Program-made: the position numbers and the translations under genes
Notes under the pieces: generated by a model
Seen by the model: the letters and a program-made list of their open reading frames with translations, nothing else
Database searches by the model: none
Told to the model about the DNA's origin: nothing
Source: Amphritea opalescens
Lineage (GTDB): Bacteria > Pseudomonadota > Gammaproteobacteria > Pseudomonadales > Balneatricaceae
DNA: 34,137 bases
Reading direction: 5' to 3'
NCBI RefSeq assembly: GCF_003957515.1
Contig: NZ_RQXW01000024.1
Coordinates: forward strand, 1 to 34,137
Shown: positions 25,873 to 33,981 of the stretch, in pieces
Layout: every line of letters begins with the position of its first letter
How positions within the stretch are numbered: position 1 is the stretch's first letter

Positions 25873-28800
25873 GCAAATAGAAGAAGCCATTCGGCAGGCA
25901 ATAGCTACCGGTTTCAGAGGGCGGTTACTTGAGCGGGGTTTGGCGCGTTCAATGATTTGGGCTGACGGTGAATTACCTGATGGTTCACCAAATTTTGCAG
26001 AAAAACTTAGTTATGATCTCCTATCCTACGGTTATTCACTATTATCTCTTGCTATTCGCCTCACAGAATTGAATGGGGATGCTGATCTTGCCCGTGCTGC
26101 ATTTGAAAAGTCCGCCACAGCAATAACAGACGTTATACATAATGGTAATTCTGATGATCCAGAAAGTGGCTTTCATAAGGTATTGGCGGCATCTAGTTAT
26201 CATCTAGGGCGTTTTTCGGCTAAAGCATTTTCATTACTCAATCATAGTATTGAAAATGAAAATTTGAGTCGAATAGAGAAAATGCTTTCGTTACTCATGT
26301 TAAGAAAGTTTGCTGCGCTTGAAACTTCAGTACTAGATTGGAAAACATCTGGTCTTGGGACTGATAATTCACTCGCTGAAAAGCTAGGCTTTGAAGTTGA
26401 CCAGCTTAGTGATCAACTTGAGTCAGAGGATCAAGAAGAATTTGGAATAGCATCAATTGAGCTACCTGTAATCGATTTAGCACTAACAGACAACTATTAT
26501 TCTGCAATTTATGAGTTTTTATTCGCACTAGAGACAGGAAACTCCGTACTGCTAGAGGGTGCTATTAATCGGGTAGAAAATAGTCTGTCTGTTAGTGCAG
26601 AGCTTAACATGTTGCCGCAATGGTGGGTTTTGAGAATAACCAAGTGCCTATTTCTTGATCTTTGGGAGTCCAGCTTTCATAGGGTTATTCCTTTCTCTCC
26701 TGATCAAGAAAACAGTGAGAATTGGACACTACTACGCTGGCTTTTTATTGCTTCACTATTCAAAAGAAATAAGGCTGAGATTGATCTTTGGCCATCCCAA
26801 TTGGAGGGGGCTAGGCGTGCAGTTGGTGATTTTGACGATCTTGTGGTTTCACTGCCAACTAGCGCAGGTAAAACACGCATCGCAGAATTATGTATTCTTC
26901 GATGTTTGGCTATTGGAAAGCGCGTGCTATTTATTACGCCGCTCAGGGCATTGTCCGCCCAAACAGAGGCATCACTTCGTAAAACGTTTCTACCGTTAGG
27001 TAAATCAGTTTCTTCGCTTTATGGCAGTATCGGAACAAGCGATTTTGAACAGAATATTATTAAATCTCAAGACATAGTAGTAGGCACTCCAGAAAAATTA
27101 GATTTTGCTTTAAGAAATGACCCTTCATTAATAGATGATATTGGACTCGTAGTTTTAGATGAAGGACATATGATTGGTCTTAATGAGCGAGAGATAAGTT
27201 ATGAAGTGCAAATTCAGCGTTTATTAAAGCGTGGGGATTCTGAACAAAGAAGAATTGTTTGCCTTTCAGCTATATTGCCTGATGGTGATCAGTTAGAAGA
27301 TTTTGTGGGTTGGTTGAGGCGGGACAAGGAAGGCGATGCTATAAAATCTGTATGGCGACCTACAGATCTAAGGTTTGGCGAGATTGTATGGCAAGAAAAT
27401 ACTGGACGAATTAACTTTACTATTGGCGAAGAACAGCCTTTTATTCCTAATTATATTCACCCATTTATTCCGCCAGTTGGTAGAAGAACTACGCCGTTTC
27501 CGAAAAATAAAAAAGAATTAACCTTGGCAGCTACTTGGAGGTTAGTTCAGGATAACCATACAGTTTTAATATATTGCCCAGAAAAACGATCTGTTAATAG
27601 TTTTGCGAAAGACATTATTGATTTGCACAAGCGAGGTGCTATCAATTCAGTGCTGACTGTTCCATTGCAACAACTAGATCTAGCAATAGTGTTAGGAAAA
27701 GAGTGGTTAGGTGAAGGTCATCCAGTTGTTAAATGCTTAAAAATAGGTGTGGCTGTTCATCATGGCGCTCTTCCAACTCCTTTTAGGAAGGAAATGGAAA
27801 ATCTGTTACGCGAGGGAATTTTGAAAGTTACAGTTTCATCTCCCACCCTTGCTCAAGGTCTAAACCTATCTGCGACTGCGGTAATTATTTATTCCTTAAC
27901 ACGTAATAGAAATACAATAGATGCATCTGAATTTAAAAATGTGATTGGTCGAGCAGGTAGAGCTTTTGTTGATACACATGGGTTAGTCCTCTATCCAATA
28001 TTTGAAAGACATGATTGGTTTCGGACTCAGTGGGGTAGTCTAGTAGAAGATACTAATGCTCGAAATATGGAGAGTGGTTTGGCTCTTCTTGTCAGTACTC
28101 TTGTAAGTCGAATGGCTCAGAGTATAGGAGGGACAGATATTGATGGTCTTCTTGAGTATGTTTTAAACAACACTCAAGAATGGGTCTTTCCTGATGTTGC
28201 TAATGAAACTGAAGAGCAGGCAGGGGTGCAGGAAATTGAGTGGAATAAGCATATCGTAAGCTTGGATACAGCTCTTCTAAGCATGCTAGGCGAGGAAGAG
28301 GTTTCAATAATTGATATACCAAATGCACTGGATGTAATCCTTCAGTCTTCACTATGGCAAAGAAGATTAACTCGTCATGATGAAGAGCAACAAGGCCTAA
28401 AAGGACTGTTTGATTCCGTATTAGCACAACGTGCAAAACATATCTGGAATGTCACCACTACTCTTCAACGCAAAGGATATTTTCTTGCTGGTGTTGGACT
28501 GGCTACAGGTCAGAGGCTTGATGCTATATCCGCTCAAGCAAACGTATTGCTTGTAAATGCAAACATATATATAGCCACCAACGAACAACAGTTAGCGATT
28601 GAGACAATAATACAGTTAGCCGAATTGGTTTTTGACATATCACCTTTTACACCGCGTAATTTACCGGAAGAGTGGAAAGATATTTTGGCGGTTTGGTTAA
28701 GGGGAGAAATACTCACCGATCATGAATTTATTGATATCAATGAAGCTCTAATGTTTATAGAGGATGGATTGATTTACCGTCTACCTTGGGGGTTAGAGGC

Positions 28801-29395
28801 TATAAGGGTTCGTGCACAAGCTAATGAAGATGTTATTTCCGATGGTGCAACAATAGTTGATTATGAAGTTGGGCTAGTAGTTCCTGCTATCGAAAATGGT
28901 ACTTTAAATAGAAGTGCTGCACTGTTGATGCAAGCTGGATTTAACTCAAGAAAGGCCGCTATACATGCAGTCAATTCTACCAATGCTTCTTTCACAACGG
29001 GTGATCAATTAAAAGCGTGGCTAAATTCTCTAGATGTTTTTGAACTTGCAATTAGACTTGATTGGCCAACACCTGAAACTTCTAATTTATGGTGGAGTTT
29101 TATAAAAGATTATGAGCCAAAATCAGAGACTACTTGGAGATCAGTTAGTGCAGTAGTATTTGCAACATGGGTTAATACTTATGCTCCAGTTGAAGGGACG
29201 CCTGTAAAACTAAAAAATATTGAGGATGGCAATACTCAAATATTAGCATCAGATGGTGATAAAATAGGTACTGCTAACTGTCGATATAAATTACTCGAAG
29301 GTGGCGTTTACTTAACTAAAATTCATAGTGATACTAGATGTCTTGGCGTGACGTATTGGGGAGGGGGGGACAGTCCATTTGATTATCATGCCTAA
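25856..29395 (+). CDS. hamB: Hachiman HamB-like SF2 helicase
   Basis: 1179 residues. Superfamily 2 helicase of the Ski2/Brr2-like kind: motif I LPTSAGKTRIAE (about 332-343), Ia LFITPLRALSAQ, II VVLDEGH (about 433), III LSAIL, V VSSPTLAQGLNLSA, VI VIGRAGRA (about 700). About 320 residues precede the helicase core and about 480 follow it. Together with the HamA-like gene it overlaps, this is the two-gene layout of Hachiman (or AbpAB), in which the helicase scans DNA and controls the nuclease. ATG at 25856. It is carried in a 4.5-kb cassette, unusually long. Confidence 0.85.
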   Translation: MASTIEQIEEAIRQAIATGFRGRLLERGLARSMIWADGELPDGSPNFAEKLSYDLLSYGYSLLSLAIRLTELNGDADLARAAFEKSATAITDVIHNGNSDDPESGFHKVLAASSYHLGRFSAKAFSLLNHSIENENLSRIEKMLSLLMLRKFAALETSVLDWKTSGLGTDNSLAEKLGFEVDQLSDQLESEDQEEFGIASIELPVIDLALTDNYYSAIYEFLFALETGNSVLLEGAINRVENSLSVSAELNMLPQWWVLRITKCLFLDLWESSFHRVIPFSPDQENSENWTLLRWLFIASLFKRNKAEIDLWPSQLEGARRAVGDFDDLVVSLPTSAGKTRIAELCILRCLAIGKRVLFITPLRALSAQTEASLRKTFLPLGKSVSSLYGSIGTSDFEQNIIKSQDIVVGTPEKLDFALRNDPSLIDDIGLVVLDEGHMIGLNEREISYEVQIQRLLKRGDSEQRRIVCLSAILPDGDQLEDFVGWLRRDKEGDAIKSVWRPTDLRFGEIVWQENTGRINFTIGEEQPFIPNYIHPFIPPVGRRTTPFPKNKKELTLAATWRLVQDNHTVLIYCPEKRSVNSFAKDIIDLHKRGAINSVLTVPLQQLDLAIVLGKEWLGEGHPVVKCLKIGVAVHHGALPTPFRKEMENLLREGILKVTVSSPTLAQGLNLSATAVIIYSLTRNRNTIDASEFKNVIGRAGRAFVDTHGLVLYPIFERHDWFRTQWGSLVEDTNARNMESGLALLVSTLVSRMAQSIGGTDIDGLLEYVLNNTQEWVFPDVANETEEQAGVQEIEWNKHIVSLDTALLSMLGEEEVSIIDIPNALDVILQSSLWQRRLTRHDEEQQGLKGLFDSVLAQRAKHIWNVTTTLQRKGYFLAGVGLATGQRLDAISAQANVLLVNANIYIATNEQQLAIETIIQLAELVFDISPFTPRNLPEEWKDILAVWLRGEILTDHEFIDINEALMFIEDGLIYRLPWGLEAIRVRAQANEDVISDGATIVDYEVGLVVPAIENGTLNRSAALLMQAGFNSRKAAIHAVNSTNASFTTGDQLKAWLNSLDVFELAIRLDWPTPETSNLWWSFIKDYEPKSETTWRSVSAVVFATWVNTYAPVEGTPVKLKNIEDGNTQILASDGDKIGTANCRYKLLEGGVYLTKIHSDTRCLGVTYWGGGDSPFDYHA

Positions 29396-29457
29396 GAACG
29401 GAAAATTTAGGGTGCTTTTTTATCCCAAAGTAAAATTTAGAGTTTAGTAAATCTACC

Positions 29458-29544
29458 GTATAACAATCAAATGCACTCGGACATTAAAAAGCGTTCCTCG
29501 TTCCTCGCTTTGCTTTTTTCTTACGGTGATGTGAAGCGTTAAGC
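29458..29544 (+). other. attC recombination site of the Hachiman cassette
   Basis: R'' GTATAAC (29458-29464) is the exact reverse complement of GTTATAC at 25013-25019. L'' TCAAATGCAC against L' GTGATGTGA pairs with one mismatch and one extra G, like the extrahelical base of attC sites. R' is GTTAAGC (29538-29544); length 87 bp. Confidence 0.88.
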
Positions 29545-29560
29545 TTTCATGGAGAGTTAA

Positions 29561-30328
29561 ATGACTAATCAAAAAGAAAAAATGAAATGGGTGTTATTTT
29601 GGGTTTTTCTCATCCTTTTTGTAGTTATGGTCCTTGGAACTTTAGCAATGGTATTTCTAGGTTTTGGATCACCAACAGAAAGTGAAAGAGAGCTGATGGT
29701 GAAAGGCCTTATTGGTGAAGTTGCAGCTTGTATTATTGCTTTATTCTATTCTATCTTTGGTTTGAAGGGAGGTGCTGAAGAAACTGATAAATTACAAGAA
29801 TTAGAAAGTAAAATCGAGCACTTATTATCAGTAATTGAAACGTTTAAATTAAGCGATAAAAAATCACGAGTGGTTCCATTATCAAGTGTGGAACAAGTGA
29901 GCACATCTGCATCTGTTGAGAGTGTCGCACAGGAAGATTTTGAAGGCAAAGTCTATGTACTTGGTACTGAACCCGCTTTTCCAATAACTGAATATGAATT
30001 AAAGCCACTTCCATCCGACATAAAAAAAGATATACGTAAAGCTAAACCACTAGATGTTAAACATAGAAAGTCTTCATACAAAGGAATGAAGGTTCAGTGG
30101 AGAGCTCTTTTGTCTACGGTAGAGGAGAAAGGTGACAATAAGCTTCGGATAACAGCAGATCTAGATGACTCTCTATTGTTTGCCTCATTTGAAGTGGAAA
30201 AAAATACAAATAATACGTTATTAATAGCTGATGAAGGTGAGCCTTTTTGGTTGTGTGGTGAAATAATTGAAGCTGAATCATACACAATTGAACTGGGTAA
30301 GGTTAAATTAAAGTTCAGGGAAACTTAA
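29561..30328 (+). CDS. Two-helix membrane protein with coiled coil (cassette 4)
   Basis: 255 residues; ATG at 29561 with GGAGAG upstream. Two membrane segments (about residues 10-33 and 47-67) are followed by a short coiled coil (TDKLQELESKIEHLLSVIETFKL, about 75-98). A Ser/Val-rich linker and a hydrophilic, probably beta-rich, domain of about 130 residues come after (FEGKVYVLGTEPAFP, KVQWRALLSTVEEKG, EPFWLCGEIIEAESYTIEL). I recognise no family. It is the only gene in its cassette. A membrane-anchored sensor or effector is a guess from layout only. Confidence 0.7.
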   Translation: MTNQKEKMKWVLFWVFLILFVVMVLGTLAMVFLGFGSPTESERELMVKGLIGEVAACIIALFYSIFGLKGGAEETDKLQELESKIEHLLSVIETFKLSDKKSRVVPLSSVEQVSTSASVESVAQEDFEGKVYVLGTEPAFPITEYELKPLPSDIKKDIRKAKPLDVKHRKSSYKGMKVQWRALLSTVEEKGDNKLRITADLDDSLLFASFEVEKNTNNTLLIADEGEPFWLCGEIIEAESYTIELGKVKLKFRET

Positions 30329-30333
30329 TAAGG

Positions 30334-30422
30334 CATTTAAACGAAACTAAAACAGTTGGTTAGGTACCGCTTCGCTCCACATTATAACCAACAATTTTAG
30401 TCCGCTTAATACCGCGTTATAC
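30334..30422 (+). other. attC recombination site of cassette 4
   Basis: A long imperfect hairpin: ACTAAAA/TTTTAGT and GTTGGTTA/TAACCAAC. R' is GTTATAC (30416-30422). The R'' region (GCATTTAAAC) only loosely complements the cassette's start (TTAAGC), so this site is somewhat degraded. Confidence 0.75.
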
Positions 30423-30468
30423 AGCAATGATACTCTGAGTTTAAGCAACTAATTAGAGGTATACTCAA

Positions 30469-31005
30469 ATGGGCATCGATGAAATTGCGACAATATTTCG
30501 AGGGTTTGAACGACTAATTATTATTGGCGCCGCTATTCTAGCTCTTTACTTCGGATACAAACTATTTATAGCTGGCATTGATAGCGAGCAGTCTGGAGAA
30601 TTTTCAGGGAAAAGCTTTACTATAAAACTTATTAAAGTTGGCCCCGGAATTTTCTTTGCTTTGTTTAGCACGTCTGTGCTGATTACAATGACATGGCAAA
30701 ATGTTCAGTTCAGCGAAAACAGCAAGAGTCCTTCTGCCCCCGATATTTTGGGATCCCGGCTTACATCATTTTTTGGTGCCGAAGACTCTAGTCATTTGAA
30801 AAGACAGCTTGAACTGGCATCACAAATGAAAAGTCGATTTCAGGCTGGTCAGATACCCAAGGAGGTTTTTCTTTCTAGTGTAAGTTCATTACAGAAAGTC
30901 GCGGCTAAAATATATGTCGGTAAGGAAGTATATGAAAAGTGCGAATTTTTTCCTGAAAAACCAGTAACTAACGATTGTCGTATATATATGGAGTTAATTA
31001 AATGA
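30469..31005 (+). CDS. Small membrane protein, first gene of cassette 5
   Basis: 178 residues, ATG at 30469 with TAGAGGT upstream. Two hydrophobic segments (about 16-34 and 55-74, IIIGAAILALYFGYKLF and VGPGIFFALFSTSVLITM) frame a short polar loop. The C-terminal 100 residues are soluble, with a helical stretch HLKRQLELASQMKSRF and two cysteines near the end. No family is recognised. Its TGA overlaps the ATG of the metallopeptidase gene (ATGA), so the two are translated together and probably act together. Confidence 0.72.
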   Translation: MGIDEIATIFRGFERLIIIGAAILALYFGYKLFIAGIDSEQSGEFSGKSFTIKLIKVGPGIFFALFSTSVLITMTWQNVQFSENSKSPSAPDILGSRLTSFFGAEDSSHLKRQLELASQMKSRFQAGQIPKEVFLSSVSSLQKVAAKIYVGKEVYEKCEFFPEKPVTNDCRIYMELIK

Positions 31006-31832
31006 AGTATATTCTTGCTTTCTTGGTTTTAATATTGATGCCTACAACATTATTAGCACAAGACAAAATGGACTATTTTAGAGGTTTAGTTCAAACTTTT
31101 GAAGATCGTGTTTTCCCCCGTCTGCTTGACCAAATGTCTAATTCAGATCGGAAAATTCTTCGAAGCGTCGACTTTCAGTTCATTGAAAATCCAGTAGTTG
31201 TAACTGCTGTATACACTGAAAGTGATACTAAAAAAGTCTATATTTATGCCGGCTTTCTAGACGGTCTATATAATTATGTTGATTGTCTGATTATTACAAA
31301 AATAAGTGATGGACGAAAAGCCTGTGATAAATATTTTGATTATTATTTTGGAAATGTGGTATCAAAAAGTCCAACTCCCCCTCTATCGTTTGCTGAAATA
31401 ATCTTTACGGATGATACTAAACTTGAAGCTTGGCAAAACAATACAACAATGAACGACGCTAAAAATCTATACATGATGAGTGCCCTGATTTTGATCGGCA
31501 TGCATGAGATGGGGCATCATATCACTGGTTTCGCTCAAAAAAACGCATTGTTATCAGACCGTCGAGGAGCAGAGATAAAGGCTGACAAGTGGGCTGTCGA
31601 TAATCTGGTCCGGATGAACGAAAATCCAATATTGGGTATTACTATGTCTTTAGGCTATCTATCTCAGATAGAAAGATTTCGACGTATCAAGCAGGTTAAT
31701 TCATTTAGTTCCCACCCAATGCCAAAGTCTCGAGCGCAATATGCTTTTGATAAAGTATGTGTTGGAAAACTTTCGAGCCCTATGCAAAAGTCTTGCGATT
31801 TAATTAGTGGCTTGATCGACGAATTTGAGTAA
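31002..31832 (+). CDS. Secreted HEMGH zinc metallopeptidase-like protein (cassette 5)
   Basis: 276 residues. The N-terminus is a clear signal peptide (MKYILAFLVLILMPTTLLAQ), so the mature protein is periplasmic or secreted. Residues about 167-173 read MHEMGHH, a HExxH zinc site. It is followed some 20 residues later by RRGAEIKADKWA, where a glutamate could be the third ligand, as in gluzincin-type peptidases. Cys residues near 92, 108, 253 and 265 could form disulfides. The exact peptidase family is not recognised. It is coupled to the membrane protein upstream. Confidence 0.75.
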   Translation: MKYILAFLVLILMPTTLLAQDKMDYFRGLVQTFEDRVFPRLLDQMSNSDRKILRSVDFQFIENPVVVTAVYTESDTKKVYIYAGFLDGLYNYVDCLIITKISDGRKACDKYFDYYFGNVVSKSPTPPLSFAEIIFTDDTKLEAWQNNTTMNDAKNLYMMSALILIGMHEMGHHITGFAQKNALLSDRRGAEIKADKWAVDNLVRMNENPILGITMSLGYLSQIERFRRIKQVNSFSSHPMPKSRAQYAFDKVCVGKLSSPMQKSCDLISGLIDEFE

Positions 31833-31872
31833 GAAGGTGGTAATATCATAAGAATTGTAAGCTCTAGTTACC

Positions 31873-31980
31873 GCATAATAAGCGCATTAAAACTGACTCC
31901 GCAAGTTGGCCGATTTTTTGCTAATACCAAAAGCCCAAAAAATCGTCCAACTTGATACGTAGTTTATGCGGGCGTTATAT
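31873..31980 (+). other. attC recombination site of cassette 5
   Basis: The inner arms AAGTTGG-c-CGATTTTTTG and CAAAAAATCG-t-CCAACTT pair almost perfectly. Outer L''/L' are GCGCATTAAAACT and AGTTTATGCGGGC. R'' GCATAAT matches the expected GTATAAC at 5 of 7 bases. R' is GTTATAT (31974-31980); length 108 bp. Confidence 0.85.
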
Positions 31981-32012
31981 GACCGCTATATTTAAAATTT
32001 TAATGAGTATAT

Positions 32013-32888
32013 ATGTCTAAGATAAAAAAACTTTGGTGTTATTTAAATATATCTAACCCCATTGGTGCATGGGAAGTCGCTATCGGAAGAATATCTTCTA
32101 TTGATACATCTGTGAATTTGACAGAAGAGGCTAGGAGGTCATATTTATCTTTGTGGCAGTAAAGTCGTTTAAAAATAGCCTGCGATCAAAGGTTGTGGCA
32201 ACCATTCATAAATGAAATGGAGATTGTGAACACCCGATATAACGAATTTCCTAAAAAAGTATCAAGAATTAGGGGTTGTTACTTCTTTGAATCAAGGAAA
32301 ATGGTCTTGGATGTAATTCAAAGTTTTAATTGGAAAGGCGTTGGCTTTAAAGAAGAATATCTTTCAGAAATTGAATTCATATATGATGAAGAAAATAATT
32401 TCTATGTTTATGATTCTGCTTGGATGAGCAGTGTAATGTCAAAAGATGAAATTGAGAGTTATTTAACTAGTGAAACAAAGTATTTAAATACCGCTTCTGC
32501 ATTTCTATGCTACGGTCGAGGTGTCGTATTAAATCAAGACTTGATTAAAAATTCTGAAGAAATTGTAAGAGAAAGCTTTCCTTCATCTACTGCATTTTTA
32601 GATTCAGCTAAAATCATTTTCCATGAACTCTTTTACAAAAAATTCTCTAATGGATTGTTTCTCGAATGTGATGCTTATCACGTAGGTCAATTATCTCCTT
32701 TTATTAAAAATTTAGATGATGAACATGCAGAGGTAATAATTTTAATGACTGACTCAGCATTTAAAAAATATGGAGTTATTAAAGATGGTAGAGAACTGGT
32801 AACCCCTGATCTACGTGAACATATGTGTACAATACCTAAATCTCAGTTTTTAAAAGATAATTCTAAAACTGAGACAGTAGGAATATAA
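32013..32888 (+). pseudogene. Cassette 6 ORF interrupted by one in-frame TAA
   Basis: An ATG at 32013 opens a frame of 49 codons ending TAA at 32160-32162. The same frame then runs on without another stop to 32888, about 291 residues in all if the TAA is read through. The downstream 231-codon part starts only from a TTG (32193) or a later ATG and lacks a good ribosome site, so one nonsense change in a single gene is the simplest reading. The product has no signal peptide; segments such as KVSRIRGCYFFESRKM and YDSAWMSS are not recognised. The terminal stop codon lies inside the attC R'' core. Confidence 0.65.
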
Positions 32889-32986
32889 CAAACGGCTGCA
32901 CCGGAAAAATTTACGCTGTCACTTTTTGTGCAAATACACGCACAACAACCGCCATCAAAAATTTGCTCGGTCAGCCGGCGTTATGT
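32883..32986 (+). other. attC recombination site of cassette 6 (end of array)
   Basis: R'' ATATAAC (32883-32889) is the exact reverse complement of GTTATAT at 31974-31980. CGGCTG-c-ACCG pairs with CGGT-CAGCCG, leaving one extrahelical C; TGTGC/GCACA is at the tip. R' is GTTATGT (32980-32986); length 104 bp. It is the best-formed site of the array. No further cassette end (ACATAAC) follows. Confidence 0.9.
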
Positions 32987-33356
32987 GCGTTAGCCATCAC
33001 TAGAAGGAAGCTGAATTGATGTTTTTAAACAGATATCAAAGGTGTCAGAAGCTGAACCCCGTACGTCTACTTTTATTCATTCATTATTGCTTAGTTCAAT
33101 TTCCTAGGTCTGCAATAAATTAACGAAGACCAAAAGACTTACACAAAGTTATTGAACTTGTTCGTTTCTCAGGCCTGATATTTTATTGAGTCGATTTTTA
33201 GAGCATATTTCTACTGAGTGCCCGGTTAGCTCTTTACTCGTGTTAATGCTTGTAATATCACCGCACTGACGTTTGAGGTTATCGCCTGTTTTAGTGAGAA
33301 TCGGAGCAATACGTGATGGATTAAGGGTTAGCTTTCATCCAGATAGTAGTAAATCT
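32987..33356. other. Gap after the cassette array, no supported gene
   Basis: No attC, RNA or convincing gene was found. A minus-strand frame of about 60 codons (around 33160-33340) without a start codon or known motif may be a remnant linked to the adjacent recombinase. Confidence 0.4.
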
Positions 33357-33981
33357 TTATCTACGCGGCTCTATGTCAGGCTCTGGCCGTCTCCTTGCGG
33401 CATGATAGTTTTGCTTGACCCATCGGCTTATATTATTGAGCGTGATGGGCTCATTTTTATGTTTCTTGAGATGATGTTGGTTACGTTTAGTCACTTTTTT
33501 AACAATACCTTTATCCGGCTTCAAGTAATTTCTTGAGTGCTGAGCGCTACGAGGGTTCCCATACACCTCAACGCTGCTGACTGATTGATGACCCATGATG
33601 GCGGCAATTTCTTCCTGCGGCATATCACTCGCTTTCAAGTCAGCACCTAACTGGTGCCTCCAAGTATATAGAGATGGGTGCACTTTGCGCTTTGGCCACA
33701 ACCTTTGAGTTAGCTTATCAAGTCGCTTCTGTACATATCTGATCTGATCGGCATACGGGGCATTTATCAAGCGTTGATGGTGCTCTTTCAAGCGTGTGAA
33801 TAAAGCACTGTTATCTATCTCGATGAGGCGGTCTAGCCCTCTTACTCCGTCTTTTGTTTTTTTCGCAGACGGGATGCTGATGTAGCGAGGAGTGATGAAC
33901 TTTAGTTGCCTGAGTTCGGCGGGTCGACATCCCAAGTATCGAACAAGTGTAACCGCCGCAAAAACGGTTACCTCTTCATTA
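33357..33981 (-). pseudogene. C-terminal part of a second tyrosine recombinase, cut by an IS
   Basis: About 208 codons of the catalytic half. The first box has the Arg in LGCRPAELRQL; the second is YTWRH; then IMGHQSV and the Tyr in VEVYGNP. The N-terminal domain is missing because the frame runs into an IS end at 33982; the apparent first residues (MSGKLLPD) are read from the IS terminus. It is not the same type as the 622-residue integrase and shows nothing assignable to IntI. The position of Tyr in place of the usual His in the second box is odd. Confidence 0.82.

Larger units (their letters stand above)
20940..32986 (+). mobile_element. Integron cassette array without intI (CALIN-like), six cassettes
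   Basis: Cassettes in plus orientation: 20941-21743, 21744-24276, then an interruption, then 25014-29538, 29539-30416, 30417-31974 and 31975-32980. Each begins after the G of a GTT core and ends in a hairpin-forming site. In four of them the R'' heptamer is the exact reverse complement of the core at that cassette's own start: GTTAGAT/ATCTAAC, GTTCAGT/ACTGAAC, GTTATAC/GTATAAC and GTTATAT/ATATAAC. That is the hallmark of a cassette circularised through its own attC. No intI gene is seen. Confidence 0.85.
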
